Source: a virus
IMG/VR virus record: IMGVR_UViG_3300025892_000139
Coordinates: 1-25,136 of that record
DNA length: 25,136 nt
Strand: one strand, 5' to 3'
Shown here: positions 12,874 through 19,706 of the stretch, piece after piece
Position numbering within the stretch: position 1 is the stretch's first letter
How the letters are laid out: each line of letters begins with the position of its first letter
Notes under the pieces: generated by a model
Told to the model about the DNA's origin: nothing
Database searches by the model: none
Seen by the model: the letters and a program-made list of their open reading frames with translations, nothing else
Made by a program: the position numbers and the translations under genes

Positions 12874-13144
12874 TCTTTGTTACTTCACCTTTAAAATTAC
12901 ATAGACCTTTATCAGCAAAATACTCAACTAACTCATTGTATCCGCCAATGTGTTTATCGTCAATTATTATTTGTGGCATAGTTCTTACTTGTTTACCTAC
13001 AGCCTCGTATAACTGTTCTGGTGTTGTAAAATCTTTACCAAACATTTTTTCTTCGTACTTAAAACCTAGTGTCTTTACAAGATGTTTAGACTTTTCACAA
13101 TAGACACAATTAGGTTTTGAGTATATTTCTATTTTATGACTCAT
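12857..13144 (-). CDS. Glutaredoxin
   Basis: Thioredoxin-fold protein of 95 residues with the CVYC active site (Cys13/Cys16), the cis-Pro in RTMPQIII and the GGYNEL end. I use the ATG at 13144, with GAGG upstream; a TTG two codons earlier is less likely. Glutaredoxins reduce class I ribonucleotide reductase through its C-terminal cysteines. The NrdA here ends CDSCTI, so a phage-encoded reductant pair is likely, although the genes are 7 kb apart. Its start lies in the last codons of the LPP20-like gene. Confidence 0.93.
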   Translation of the reverse strand: MSHKIEIYSKPNCVYCEKSKHLVKTLGFKYEEKMFGKDFTTPEQLYEAVGKQVRTMPQIIIDDKHIGGYNELVEYFADKGLCNFKGEVTKNVDGK

Positions 13145-13742
13145 TTGCAATAACCTCTACTTCGTCATAGGCCTTATCAGCCATTTCTTTAAGTTTGAAA
13201 GCGTCAACAACAGTTTCAATAGAGTAGTTGTACATTTTATTGTACTCACCCATTGGCAATCTTAAACCAATCCATGATCTGTAGTATCCGTTCTTTGTTA
13301 GAGTTACCTCTTGAGCAAATACTTCATATCCTCTTACAGGTGTCTGTTTGATTATATTTACCAATGTAGTTTCTACATCTGTTACAACAGTTTTATTAGT
13401 ATTCTTACCTAATTCTGTAGTAAATATTTTTGCTTTCTTATTCATCTCACCTTTTACTTTGTCAGCAAGTTCAGCCTTTGCAATCATCATACCTTTTTCA
13501 ATTGCAAGTTCTAAATCTGGTGAAACACTTGTGCCGACACCAAAGATACAAACTTTATCTTTGCCTTTGCCGAACGTTTTAGTACCACATTCTTTTTTCT
13601 CGTTATAATCTTTCATATACCAAGATGGTACTTTAAGGACTTGTTTATCTTTTTCTTGTTTGATTTTATATGTACTATTAGAACATCCTGTAAGTATTAA
13701 ACCGACAGCGCCTATCATTACATATTTAACATACTTATTCAT
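13134..13742 (-). CDS. LPP20-family lipoprotein
   Basis: A 202-residue outer-membrane-type lipoprotein. The signal ends LILTGC (lipobox, Cys20), then the LPP20 pattern follows: KVPSWYMKDY, VCIFGVGTSVSPDLELAIEK, AKAELADKVKGE. LPP20-like proteins are bacterial envelope lipoproteins of unclear function. In a phage it may alter the host surface or block superinfection, by inference. It has a perfect internal promoter (13771-13799) and a GGAG site. It is the last of four exported genes in a row. Confidence 0.83.
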   Translation of the reverse strand: MNKYVKYVMIGAVGLILTGCSNSTYKIKQEKDKQVLKVPSWYMKDYNEKKECGTKTFGKGKDKVCIFGVGTSVSPDLELAIEKGMMIAKAELADKVKGEMNKKAKIFTTELGKNTNKTVVTDVETTLVNIIKQTPVRGYEVFAQEVTLTKNGYYRSWIGLRLPMGEYNKMYNYSIETVVDAFKLKEMADKAYDEVEVIANES

Positions 13743-13893
13743 TCACTTTCTCCTTCATAATATTAAACACATTATATACTATTTCTTTTGTTTTGTCAAC
13801 AGCCTGTGTTCTCTCAACTGTTGCAACAAATGGTTCCCATGTAAATGCAATGGATACCCATAAAAAAGATGTTATTATTAACGTTTTTATCAT
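13735..13893 (-). CDS. Small exported protein, 52 aa
   Basis: ATG at 13891-13893 behind a strong GGGAGG site, stop at 13735-13737. It begins MIKTLIITSFLWVSIAFTW, a signal peptide or short anchor, and continues with a charged helix (VERTQAVDKTKEIVYN). The start shares one base with the upstream stop (TAATG) and the end overlaps the LPP20 start, so coupled translation supports it as real. A downstream promoter is embedded in its sequence. Function unknown. Confidence 0.72.
   Translation of the reverse strand: MIKTLIITSFLWVSIAFTWEPFVATVERTQAVDKTKEIVYNVFNIMKEKVNE
13771..13799 (-). promoter_or_regulatory. Sigma70-type promoter for the LPP20-like gene
   Basis: Minus strand: TTGACA (13794-13799), 17 bases, TATAAT (13771-13776). 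It lies wholly within the coding part of the 52-residue exported gene. The leader of about 22 bases carries AAGGAG. Confidence 0.8.
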
Positions 13894-14315
13894 TATCTTA
13901 CCTCCCAATTACCATCTTTATCTAAACATACTTTACCAGGTTTATGGTATGCGTGTTTAGGTCTTTCATAATATCTACAATAGGCAGGTGTATTCATATC
14001 ACCATAGTAAAATTGAGCAAATAACTCCCAATATGTGGGACCATCGTATGCCTTTCGGCCATCTGCACATTCTACTACTTCCTGTTTAACAATCTCACCA
14101 TTGTTTAATTGTTTAATTTCTACTTTAATGAAACAATACTGATTCTTTAATGGTTGTATTTTATCATATTCTACTGCAACATTTTTGCCTTCTAATTTAT
14201 CAATCTTTTTCATTGTATTTTCAAATGAGTCTTCCGAGTAAGCAACTTGCATTAATACTGGTATCAATAATAACAATAGAAATATAAAAAATAATGTTCT
14301 CTTTTTATTGATCAC
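13893..14315 (-). CDS. Exported protein with C-terminal DG-W motif, 140 aa
   Basis: GTG start inside the last codons of the preceding lipoprotein gene, with GGAGAG upstream. A signal peptide (KKRTLFFIFLLLLLIPVL, then VAYSE) is followed by a mature part with four cysteines and the end VCLDKDGNWEV. The preceding lipoprotein ends in a similar VCKMPDGRWRV, so the two share a C-terminal module. Phage gene of unknown envelope role. Confidence 0.78.
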   Translation of the reverse strand: MINKKRTLFFIFLLLLLIPVLMQVAYSEDSFENTMKKIDKLEGKNVAVEYDKIQPLKNQYCFIKVEIKQLNNGEIVKQEVVECADGRKAYDGPTYWELFAQFYYGDMNTPAYCRYYERPKHAYHKPGKVCLDKDGNWEVR

Positions 14316-14796
14316 TTACTCTCCATCTTCCGTCTGGCATTTTACAAACTTCTTGCCATTCCATTTTTCTATAAGGGTTACCATATAGTATTGAATCAAA
14401 AAATCTTGTGTTGTCTAAATTTTGATCATGTGTAGTTTCAACTACTGTACACTTAATTGGACCTTTTAAATAAAAACCTGTGGTCTTAATAATACCATTA
14501 CTTTGTGTTTTAGGATTTTGCCAAGTTGTAAACCCTGGACTACTAGGTGCGTTTTCTAAATGATCTACAAATGCTCTTGTCATTAATTGATCATCTGTTT
14601 CAGCATTCATAATATCTGCACCTTTAAATGAACCTGCAACTGCACAAGTAGCCACAACAGCAGGATTATCACTTATATATTGCCAACATGCTGTACCAGC
14701 AACAGCCGCTGTACTGGATGCACCAATATAGGACTGTTTACTAGCACAATTAGAGAGCAACAACAAACAACTAATTAAAAGTAATTTCTTCAACAT
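14305..14796 (-). CDS. Lipoprotein with surface-antigen-like C-terminus
   Basis: The signal KKLLLISCLLLLSNC has lipobox LSNC near residue 17. Next is a Gly/Ala-rich stretch (GASSTAAVAGTACW, ATCAVAGSFKGADI) resembling a glycine-zipper segment, and the end reads VCKMPDGRWRVSDQ. A lipoprotein with a Gly-rich membrane-seeking segment and a DG-x-W tail resembles bacterial surface-antigen/RT0821-type proteins. The gene may have come from a host. It overlaps both neighbours. Confidence 0.76.
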   Translation of the reverse strand: MLKKLLLISCLLLLSNCASKQSYIGASSTAAVAGTACWQYISDNPAVVATCAVAGSFKGADIMNAETDDQLMTRAFVDHLENAPSSPGFTTWQNPKTQSNGIIKTTGFYLKGPIKCTVVETTHDQNLDNTRFFDSILYGNPYRKMEWQEVCKMPDGRWRVSDQ

Positions 14797-15154
14797 CTTC
14801 GATTTTTAATTTTTCTTTTTGTTCTTTTTTAAGTTTTTCTTCTTTTTCTTTTTGTTTTTCTGTCATTTCTTCAACATACTTTTTATACTTGTATTCTTGT
14901 AAAGTTAGACCGAACACTTTTTTATAAAAGTGATCAACTGGAACTGGTGAAGAATATGCAAGTATCAAATTATCAAAATTAACATCTAAATGTCTATACA
15001 TCTTTGGATTTGATTTTTTTGCAACTTTATGTGAATTTAATAGTTGTAATCTATTTGTAAACACATCTTCATACGGTTCGTTTTGAGTTGATTGTTGCAA
15101 ATCTTTTTGTTTTGCAATTTTAAATTCATCAAATAGTATTTGTTTATCTATCAT
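14771..15154 (-). CDS. Hypothetical protein with charged coiled-coil tail, 127 aa
   Basis: The N-terminal 95 residues are mixed (FDEFKIAKQKDL, MYRHLDVNFDNLILAYSS, FGLTLQEYKYKKYV) and the end is an uninterrupted Lys/Glu helix. It leads the exported-protein operon and has AAGGA before its ATG and a promoter at 15196-15224. No family is recognised. The cytoplasmic composition contrasts with the four exported products that follow. Confidence 0.75.
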   Translation of the reverse strand: MIDKQILFDEFKIAKQKDLQQSTQNEPYEDVFTNRLQLLNSHKVAKKSNPKMYRHLDVNFDNLILAYSSPVPVDHFYKKVFGLTLQEYKYKKYVEEMTEKQKEKEEKLKKEQKEKLKIEDVEEITFN

Positions 15155-15195
15155 AGTGTTGTCCTTTTGTTAAGTTAATAATCATTTATGTACTA

Positions 15196-15224
15196 ATGCT
15201 ATCACAAGTAAATCTAAAAGTCAA
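15196..15224 (-). promoter_or_regulatory. Promoter with extended -10 for the 15154 operon
   Basis: Minus strand: TTGACT (15219-15224), 17 bases, TAGCAT (15196-15201) with TGA before it. The -10 is weak but extended. It shares the 13-base GCTTGACTTTTAG with the promoter at 17786-17814. Confidence 0.55.
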
Positions 15225-15240
15225 GCGTTAAATAAGTCAA

Positions 15241-15256
15241 TAAAATCAACGTTTTT
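15241..15256 (-). repeat. 16-bp repeat upstream of a promoter (copy 1)
   Basis: Minus strand AAAAACGTTGATTTTA, identical to plus-strand 17820-17835. The site is an imperfect palindrome around AACGTT and lies 17 bases upstream of the -35 at 15219-15224. Possible binding site of an early-gene regulator. Confidence 0.5.
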
Positions 15257-15425
15257 AAGAGAACAAAGTAAGAACATCTGACCTTTTTGGGTCTAGTTTT
15301 GTTAAAGAATCATTAATTTCATATAATTCTTCGTTTAATGATTCGTTATTTTTATATTCTAACTCGTCCTCTATTTCTTTTTTTCTACTTTGTAGATTTT
15401 TAATTGTTATATTTTTGTCGCTCAT
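15255..15425 (-). CDS. Small coiled-coil protein, 56 aa
   Basis: ATG at 15423-15425 in an ATGA overlap with the preceding gene, GAGGAGG upstream, stop at 15255-15257. It begins MSDKNITIKNLQSRKKEIED and continues as an acidic helix (ELEYKNNESLNEELYEI), then DPKRSDVL. This is a highly charged two-helix or coiled-coil peptide. The strong ribosome site and overlap make it a likely real gene. Confidence 0.7.
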   Translation of the reverse strand: MSDKNITIKNLQSRKKEIEDELEYKNNESLNEELYEINDSLTKLDPKRSDVLTLFS

Positions 15426-15685
15426 ATACCCTCCTCTAAAAATCTATCTGTAAAATCTTTTGGTAATCCATTTGGATCAAATTTCTGATTTTTAATAGTA
15501 TTGTCATAAGGTTTATTATCATTACCTATAAGTTTACAAGTAGCCTGAATATCATCTATAAGATGGTCTATTTCAGCGTCCCTTTCAGGTGTCTTAATAT
15601 TATTATATTTCAAATTATATAACTTATCTGATTGAGATTTTAAACTATCAATCTTTTTACAAAAATCACTAATCTTGTGTAACAT
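15422..15685 (-). CDS. Hypothetical helical protein, 87 aa
   Basis: Helical first half (ISDFCKKIDSLKSQSDKLYN), an acidic DAEIDHLIDDIQATC segment, then a Pro/Gly-containing end (FDPNGLPKDFTDRFLEEG). The two cysteines are about 42 residues apart. It overlaps the exported 75-residue gene by 17 bases and the 56-residue gene by 4. Not recognised. Confidence 0.72.
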   Translation of the reverse strand: MLHKISDFCKKIDSLKSQSDKLYNLKYNNIKTPERDAEIDHLIDDIQATCKLIGNDNKPYDNTIKNQKFDPNGLPKDFTDRFLEEGI

Positions 15686-15896
15686 TATCTTTTACCTTGT
15701 TAAATAGATTTTTAATCTTTGCCCAATTCTTAGCATTCTGTTCTTTACCTTCTTGCCAAGAAGCTTTTTGATATTCTTTTATTTCATTTACTTCATTGAC
15801 AATAAAAGTTTTTACTTTTGTGTCGATTGTTTCATCACTCTTTGCCATTGTCATAGTCATTAAGACAGCAATGGTAATCATCATCATAGTTTTCAT
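15669..15896 (-). CDS. Small exported protein, 75 aa
   Basis: A methionine-rich signal (MKTMMMITIAVLMTMTMA, cleavage before KSDE) precedes a charged helical mature part (TFIVNEVNEIKEYQKASWQE) and a Lys/Asn-rich end. No cysteine is present. The ATG shares a base with the upstream stop. A periplasmic helical protein of unknown function. Confidence 0.75.
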   Translation of the reverse strand: MKTMMMITIAVLMTMTMAKSDETIDTKVKTFIVNEVNEIKEYQKASWQEGKEQNAKNWAKIKNLFNKVKDNVTQD

Positions 15897-16216
15897 TATA
15901 TTTTCCTTCCCATTGATTTAAAATCTTTAGCATCAACAACCTGATAACCGCCTTTGTTGTATGCTACAGATATTGTTTTACCAGCAGGTAAATTTGTACT
16001 ATAGTATCTTCTATAGGTACTACCCACTATCCTATCACTTGTTGGTATAGAATCTCTTACTTTGAATATTGAAGTATCTAAAGATTTAGGTACTCTTTTT
16101 GATTTGATAATCTGGCCTGTTTTTACATTTACATTAAGACCCAATGTACTCAACCATTTATGATATTGTAATTTTACTAAATCTAATTGTTCTTTTTTTG
16201 TCATTTTTTTTGACAT
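15896..16216 (-). CDS. Hypothetical protein, 106 aa, predicted leaderless
   Basis: I start it at the ATG 16214-16216 (MSKKMTKKEQLDLVKLQYHK); upstream in-frame TTG/ATG codons overlap the promoter. The C-terminal part reads GSTYRRYYSTNLPAGKTISV, then AYNKGGYQVV, a pattern also seen in other small marine phage proteins. It is basic. There is no Shine-Dalgarno, and the -10 box ends 6 bases before the ATG, so the transcript may be leaderless. An ATG four codons on is the alternative. Confidence 0.7.
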   Translation of the reverse strand: MSKKMTKKEQLDLVKLQYHKWLSTLGLNVNVKTGQIIKSKRVPKSLDTSIFKVRDSIPTSDRIVGSTYRRYYSTNLPAGKTISVAYNKGGYQVVDAKDFKSMGRKI

Positions 16217-16222
16217 TCTATT

Positions 16223-16251
16223 ATTATTGCACATTTTAATCAATTTGTCAA
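16223..16251 (-). promoter_or_regulatory. Sigma70-type promoter abutting the 16216 start
   Basis: Minus strand: TTGACA (16246-16251), 17 bases, AATAAT (16223-16228). The -10 ends 6 bases before the ATG. Confidence 0.62.
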
Positions 16252-16255
16252 TAGT

Positions 16256-16666
16256 CTATATTTTATCATAATTAAAGTATTTAATAGTACCTTCTACATA
16301 ACCAAGTCTTTTGTCTTTTACTTTAGGATTTGTAAACATAGTGTTAGCGTCACCTGATTTATAACCCTCTTTATGTGATAAAGTGATGTGAGCAGCACCT
16401 TTATCATTTCTTTTTATTTTTTTATTACTATCTAATAGAAACATATCTTTTACCCAATATGCGTCAATGTGATTATTTGCTCTGTAACCATTAATCATAG
16501 CACCAACTTTTTTACCTACAATATTTTTGTACTTATTAAAAACCTTAACACTTGGTTTAAATGCAAGTGTAATATGATCGGATACTAATACACTCATTGT
16601 AGCACTTTTTTTAACTGCGTTACAACTTTGTTTATCTAATGCAATAGCAAAATAACCGTTATACAT
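16256..16666 (-). CDS. 2H phosphoesterase-like protein (two HIT motifs)
   Basis: A 136-residue protein with the defining pair of H-x-T motifs: HITLAF (His31/Thr33) and HITLSH (His93/Thr95), and an opening strand GYFAIAL typical of the 2H fold. Such enzymes cut 2',3'-cyclic phosphates or 2'-5'/3'-5' linkages: LigT-type phosphodiesterases, tRNA-ligase cyclic phosphodiesterase domains, and the T4 anti-CBASS protein Acb1. The HITLSHKEGY block looks nearest to tRNA-ligase-type domains. RNA-end repair or destruction of cyclic-oligonucleotide alarm signals are both open. A nucleotide cyclase is encoded in the same window. Confidence 0.7.
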   Translation of the reverse strand: MYNGYFAIALDKQSCNAVKKSATMSVLVSDHITLAFKPSVKVFNKYKNIVGKKVGAMINGYRANNHIDAYWVKDMFLLDSNKKIKRNDKGAAHITLSHKEGYKSGDANTMFTNPKVKDKRLGYVEGTIKYFNYDKI

Positions 16667-17073
16667 TATTTCCCGTATACCTTTTCTGCTTCTAAATGTA
16701 AAGCAATATCAACATCTGATTCTTCTTTTTCTGTTAAAGCCTTTTCATCAGCATACTGATCAATTTCTACATCACCATTTTCTTCAGCATACTCATCATC
16801 TGTATAAGATACTTTACCAAGATATTCTGTTGTATCACTATCTGAATAATTAGCGTCAACCATATAAGTTTCAACACTATTTTTAGTTGTAGTTATCTCG
16901 TGGTTAATTTGTGAGTGATCAATGCCACCATCATCTAAAAACTTTTGATCAGCTTCGTCTTTATCTTTAGCCAATACCTCTTGTTCAACAACAAGTGTAT
17001 AATAAGTTTTTTTTCTGTATAGGTTTTTACCTATATTTTCTTTTGTATATATTATATTTGTGTCTATTGTCAT
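16666..17073 (-). CDS. Acidic hypothetical protein, 135 aa
   Basis: The first half has strands and a helix (YYTLVVEQEVLAKDKDEADQ), and the second half is about one-third Asp/Glu (YTDDEYAEENGDVEIDQYAD, TEKEESDVD). It has no cysteine and no signal. The TAATG junction with the 2H gene implies coupling. Extreme acidity can mark DNA mimics, but it is also common in small phage proteins, so no function is assigned. Confidence 0.75.
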   Translation of the reverse strand: MTIDTNIIYTKENIGKNLYRKKTYYTLVVEQEVLAKDKDEADQKFLDDGGIDHSQINHEITTTKNSVETYMVDANYSDSDTTEYLGKVSYTDDEYAEENGDVEIDQYADEKALTEKEESDVDIALHLEAEKVYGK

Positions 17074-17082
17074 AGTGTCTCC

Positions 17083-17490
17083 TTAGTTTAGTTGTGTTAT
17101 ATATTCTCTTTTAGTTTTGTAATTTTTTGTCATATCGGGATTAAAGTCTTTTCTAAAACCTTGTCTTTGGTATAACTGGCCAAAGTCGTTATATAAGTTA
17201 TCGTCACCAGCAGCCGTTTCTGAACCAAATACATCTTCATATGTTTGATAATATTCGTCTGGATAGATTATCTCAATAGCAGTAGCGCCAGCAAAGTTTG
17301 TTGCGTCTTCTTTATAGGTCTTATCCATGTAATCTTTGAATTTTAATAACTGTTTTCTATAATATTTAATTTTAGAAATAGGAACATTTTTATACATTGA
17401 GTCACTACTCCAAAAATATTCTGCGTCTTCAGAATCAAAGTATTCTCTTTTGTAAACAATATTAAATGTTTTGTATATTTCTTTTGTCAT
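17083..17490 (-). CDS. Tyr/Asp-rich hypothetical protein, 135 aa
   Basis: Unusually rich in aromatic and acidic residues (YFDSEDAEYFWSSDSMY, YPDEYYQTYEDVFG). Contains a basic helix ISKIKYYRKQLLKFKDYM. No catalytic motif, cysteine or signal is visible. It lies in the same transcript as the acidic 135-residue protein, nine bases upstream, and could be its partner. Confidence 0.73.
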   Translation of the reverse strand: MTKEIYKTFNIVYKREYFDSEDAEYFWSSDSMYKNVPISKIKYYRKQLLKFKDYMDKTYKEDATNFAGATAIEIIYPDEYYQTYEDVFGSETAAGDDNLYNDFGQLYQRQGFRKDFNPDMTKNYKTKREYITQLN

Positions 17491-17741
17491 TATGCAGCCT
17501 CCTTTTCAACTTTTTTGTATTTTGTGATATGATTTACAACTTCGTTAGTTTTATAATTTGCATATGCGTTATGATAAACATTAGATATTCTAGCAGTTGG
17601 TTTTGTACCGCCGACAAAATATCTATTTTTAAGATGTGACTTAATAGTATGTCTTTCAGAATACTTCGGTGTGTATGACGGAAGTATTTCTACTTGTACA
17701 TTTTTAGTATTAGTGATTTTAAATTTTGTTGTGTGTTTCAT
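17490..17741 (-). CDS. Basic hypothetical protein, 83 aa
   Basis: The start is set at the ATG 17739-17741, with AAGGA at good spacing. An ATG 12 codons upstream lacks a site and would add only Lys/Asn residues. The protein is strongly basic with many Thr, Tyr and Asn (TTKFKITNTKNVQVEIL, NRYFVGGTKPTARISNVYHN). Likely nucleic-acid contact, by composition only. It is the first gene after the promoter at 17786-17814. Confidence 0.7.
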   Translation of the reverse strand: MKHTTKFKITNTKNVQVEILPSYTPKYSERHTIKSHLKNRYFVGGTKPTARISNVYHNAYANYKTNEVVNHITKYKKVEKEAA

Positions 17742-17785
17742 TGTGTTGTCCTTTTTATTGTTGTTTTTTTTTCTCATATACGTAT

Positions 17786-17814
17786 ATACTATATGAAAAA
17801 TGGCTAAAAGTCAA
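17786..17814 (-). promoter_or_regulatory. Putative sigma70-type promoter for the 17741 operon
   Basis: Minus strand: TTGACT (17809-17814) with TAGTAT at 17 bases (17786-17791) or TATAGT at 15 (17788-17793). It shares GCTTGACTTTTAG with the 15196-15224 promoter. Confidence 0.55.
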
Positions 17815-17819
17815 GCATA

Positions 17820-17835
17820 AAAAACGTTGATTTTA
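17820..17835 (+). repeat. 16-bp repeat upstream of a promoter (copy 2)
   Basis: AAAAACGTTGATTTTA on the plus strand, the inverted copy of 15241-15256. It lies 5 bases upstream of the -35 at 17809-17814. The rest of the 17742-17890 gap has the promoter and a weak bulged hairpin AAGTGTGC/GCACTT near 17852-17876; no gene is seen. Confidence 0.5.
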
Positions 17836-17890
17836 CTAGGTTTTTAGGGTATAAGTGTGCTATTCTGACGCACTTTTGACTGATTCTTGT

Positions 17891-18439
17891 CTATTTTCTG
17901 TCGTATCCTGCTTTGGCTACGTAGAACGAATCAACAATATCTGTTACAGGATTGTTTAGTTTTGTTTGATCAAATTCTTTTATCAAATTAATATCTGTAT
18001 CTTTTACAAACTGCTCATACATTTTTAATTTATCTGCATTACCTTTGCCAGTAGCATTCTTTTTTACTTGGCCAGGCACTATACTTTCAAATCTTTTGTT
18101 TAGTTTGTACAGTTTATGTTTGAGAGCACCCATATTCTCTGCTAAGTTGAATACAAGTCCTTTACTGCCATATGAGTAGCCTTCTACAAAAATATTACCA
18201 ATAGCAGTATCAACAATATTAATCGCCCAATCGGAAATTTGATCGTGTCGTTGTGTCTCGGAGGTATAGGGTAAATGAAGTCTGCCATTTATTTGTCCAT
18301 TACAAAAATTACCTTCATATTTTTTTACATTTGTAAGATAATATATCTTACAGTTTTCAAATTTAAACTCACCTCTACATACACATATAGCAGGACTGCT
18401 TAAACTATAATCAATTCCAATCGTCTTGGTCTTCTTCAT
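17891..18439 (-). CDS. RuvC-like Holliday junction resolvase
   Basis: RNase H-fold nuclease with the four acidic positions of the RuvC family: IGIDYSLSSPAICV (first Asp), FVEGYSYGSKG (Glu), and DIVDSFYVA (last Asp pair), plus NATGKGNADK, a Lys/Gly block typical of RuvC. It would resolve branched recombination or packaging intermediates, a job done in T4 by unrelated gp49. I choose the ATG at 18439, since the family starts only a few residues before GIDYS. An in-frame ATG at 18463 would add 8 residues. The start lies within the zinc-ribbon gene. Confidence 0.85.
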   Translation of the reverse strand: MKKTKTIGIDYSLSSPAICVCRGEFKFENCKIYYLTNVKKYEGNFCNGQINGRLHLPYTSETQRHDQISDWAINIVDTAIGNIFVEGYSYGSKGLVFNLAENMGALKHKLYKLNKRFESIVPGQVKKNATGKGNADKLKMYEQFVKDTDINLIKEFDQTKLNNPVTDIVDSFYVAKAGYDRK

Positions 18440-18599
18440 TTTCAAAAATTGCATCCTCTTCATCTATAGAAGTGTCTGCACCACAAAAAGGACAAGTAGT
18501 TGGTTCTGTTTCGTCATCCCATTCAACTTGATAGGATACATCACAGTTTTTACAGCTAATTCTAACTTTATTTAAATTTGGTGGAGTAAGTGTTGTCAT
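18411..18599 (-). CDS. Zinc-ribbon protein, 62 aa
   Basis: Two CxxC pairs (CKNC at residues 16-19 and CPFC at 36-39) separated by a beta-hairpin length form a zinc ribbon, followed by a very acidic tail (IDEEDAIFENEEDQDDW). Such small ribbons bind nucleic acids or proteins. Wedged between nrdB and the resolvase with overlaps on both sides, it is probably made with the DNA-metabolism set. Confidence 0.83.
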   Translation of the reverse strand: MTTLTPPNLNKVRISCKNCDVSYQVEWDDETEPTTCPFCGADTSIDEEDAIFENEEDQDDWN

Positions 18600-19705
18600 T
18601 ATAGTTTAAATGTTTTAAATTGATCTTTTTTAACGTCTTGTTTAAGTCCACCAATAACATAACTTTCTATTTCAGTTTCTTGTGGAGCATTTTGCATTGA
18701 ACGACTATTAAACCAATGTTGTGTCCATGGTAATGGATTATTGGATGATGAGTGTTCATATACTTGATTTAATCCTATAGTTCTCATTCTTCTATTTGCT
18801 ATATATTCAACATATTGATGTAACAGTTTTTCAGAAAGGCCTATCATAGAACCTTTTTGAAACAAATAAGTCGCCCAACGTTTTTCTTCTTGGACTGCGT
18901 CATCATAAATTTGATAAACTTCTTTTTCTGTATCTTTAATAACTTTGTTCATCACTTTATCATTTTCTTTATTTCTATAATTATTAATAATGCTTTGTGA
19001 CATTAACAAATGTTGACTTTCATCTCTAGCAATCAATGATAATATTTTAGCACTACCTTCCATAAGTTTAAGTTCACCAAAAGCAAATGAACAAGCAAAC
19101 GATACATAAAATCTTAAACCTTCTAATACATTTACAGTTACTAATGATAGCCATAGTGCTTTCTTTAGTTCATATTCATCAACTGATTTAGGGTCTAGTT
19201 TGTATTTGTAACCTAAATTAATTAATTTGTCGTAACCTTCAGTTACGGACTTTGCTCTTTTTTCTATTTTCTCATCTTGTATAATTGTATCAAATACATC
19301 AGATGGATTTGAATATAGATTTTTAATAATGTATGTATAACTTCTACTGTGAATTGTTTCCATAAAGTCCCATGCAACAATGGCACCTTCTAATTCAGGT
19401 ATAGAAACAAATGGTAAAAATGCAAGACACGGACCTCTACCTTGTACTGAATCTAACATTGTTTGATATTTTAAATTAGATGTAAAGATAAACTTTTGTG
19501 ATTCAGATAATTGAGAGTAATCGTTTCTATCTTTTTGTAAAGATACTTCTTCTGGTCGCCAAAAGAAACCTAACTGTTGTTGTGTCAATCTATCAAATAC
19601 AGGATACTTAAATGTATCATATCTTTGTACAGCTAAATCTGCACCAAAAAACATTGGTTGTTTTGTACTATCTAGTTTTTTATCTTTATTAAATACTGTT
19701 TTCAT
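18599..19705 (-). CDS. nrdB: Ribonucleotide reductase class Ia beta subunit
   Basis: A 368-residue R2 protein. SNLKYQTMLDS and SIPELEGAIVAWDFMETIHS align with E. coli NrdB. Glu116 and His119 are iron ligands and Tyr123 (in SRSYTYI) corresponds to the radical Tyr122. LEGLRFYVSFACSF gives the next Glu, and IARDESQHLLM the final E-x-x-H pair. It therefore looks like a true tyrosyl-radical class Ia enzyme. With NrdA it makes dNTP precursors. It follows the nitroreductase-like gene by one base and shares an ATG/stop overlap with the zinc ribbon. Confidence 0.97.
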   Translation of the reverse strand: MKTVFNKDKKLDSTKQPMFFGADLAVQRYDTFKYPVFDRLTQQQLGFFWRPEEVSLQKDRNDYSQLSESQKFIFTSNLKYQTMLDSVQGRGPCLAFLPFVSIPELEGAIVAWDFMETIHSRSYTYIIKNLYSNPSDVFDTIIQDEKIEKRAKSVTEGYDKLINLGYKYKLDPKSVDEYELKKALWLSLVTVNVLEGLRFYVSFACSFAFGELKLMEGSAKILSLIARDESQHLLMSQSIINNYRNKENDKVMNKVIKDTEKEVYQIYDDAVQEEKRWATYLFQKGSMIGLSEKLLHQYVEYIANRRMRTIGLNQVYEHSSSNNPLPWTQHWFNSRSMQNAPQETEIESYVIGGLKQDVKKDQFKTFKL

Positions 19706-19706
19706 A

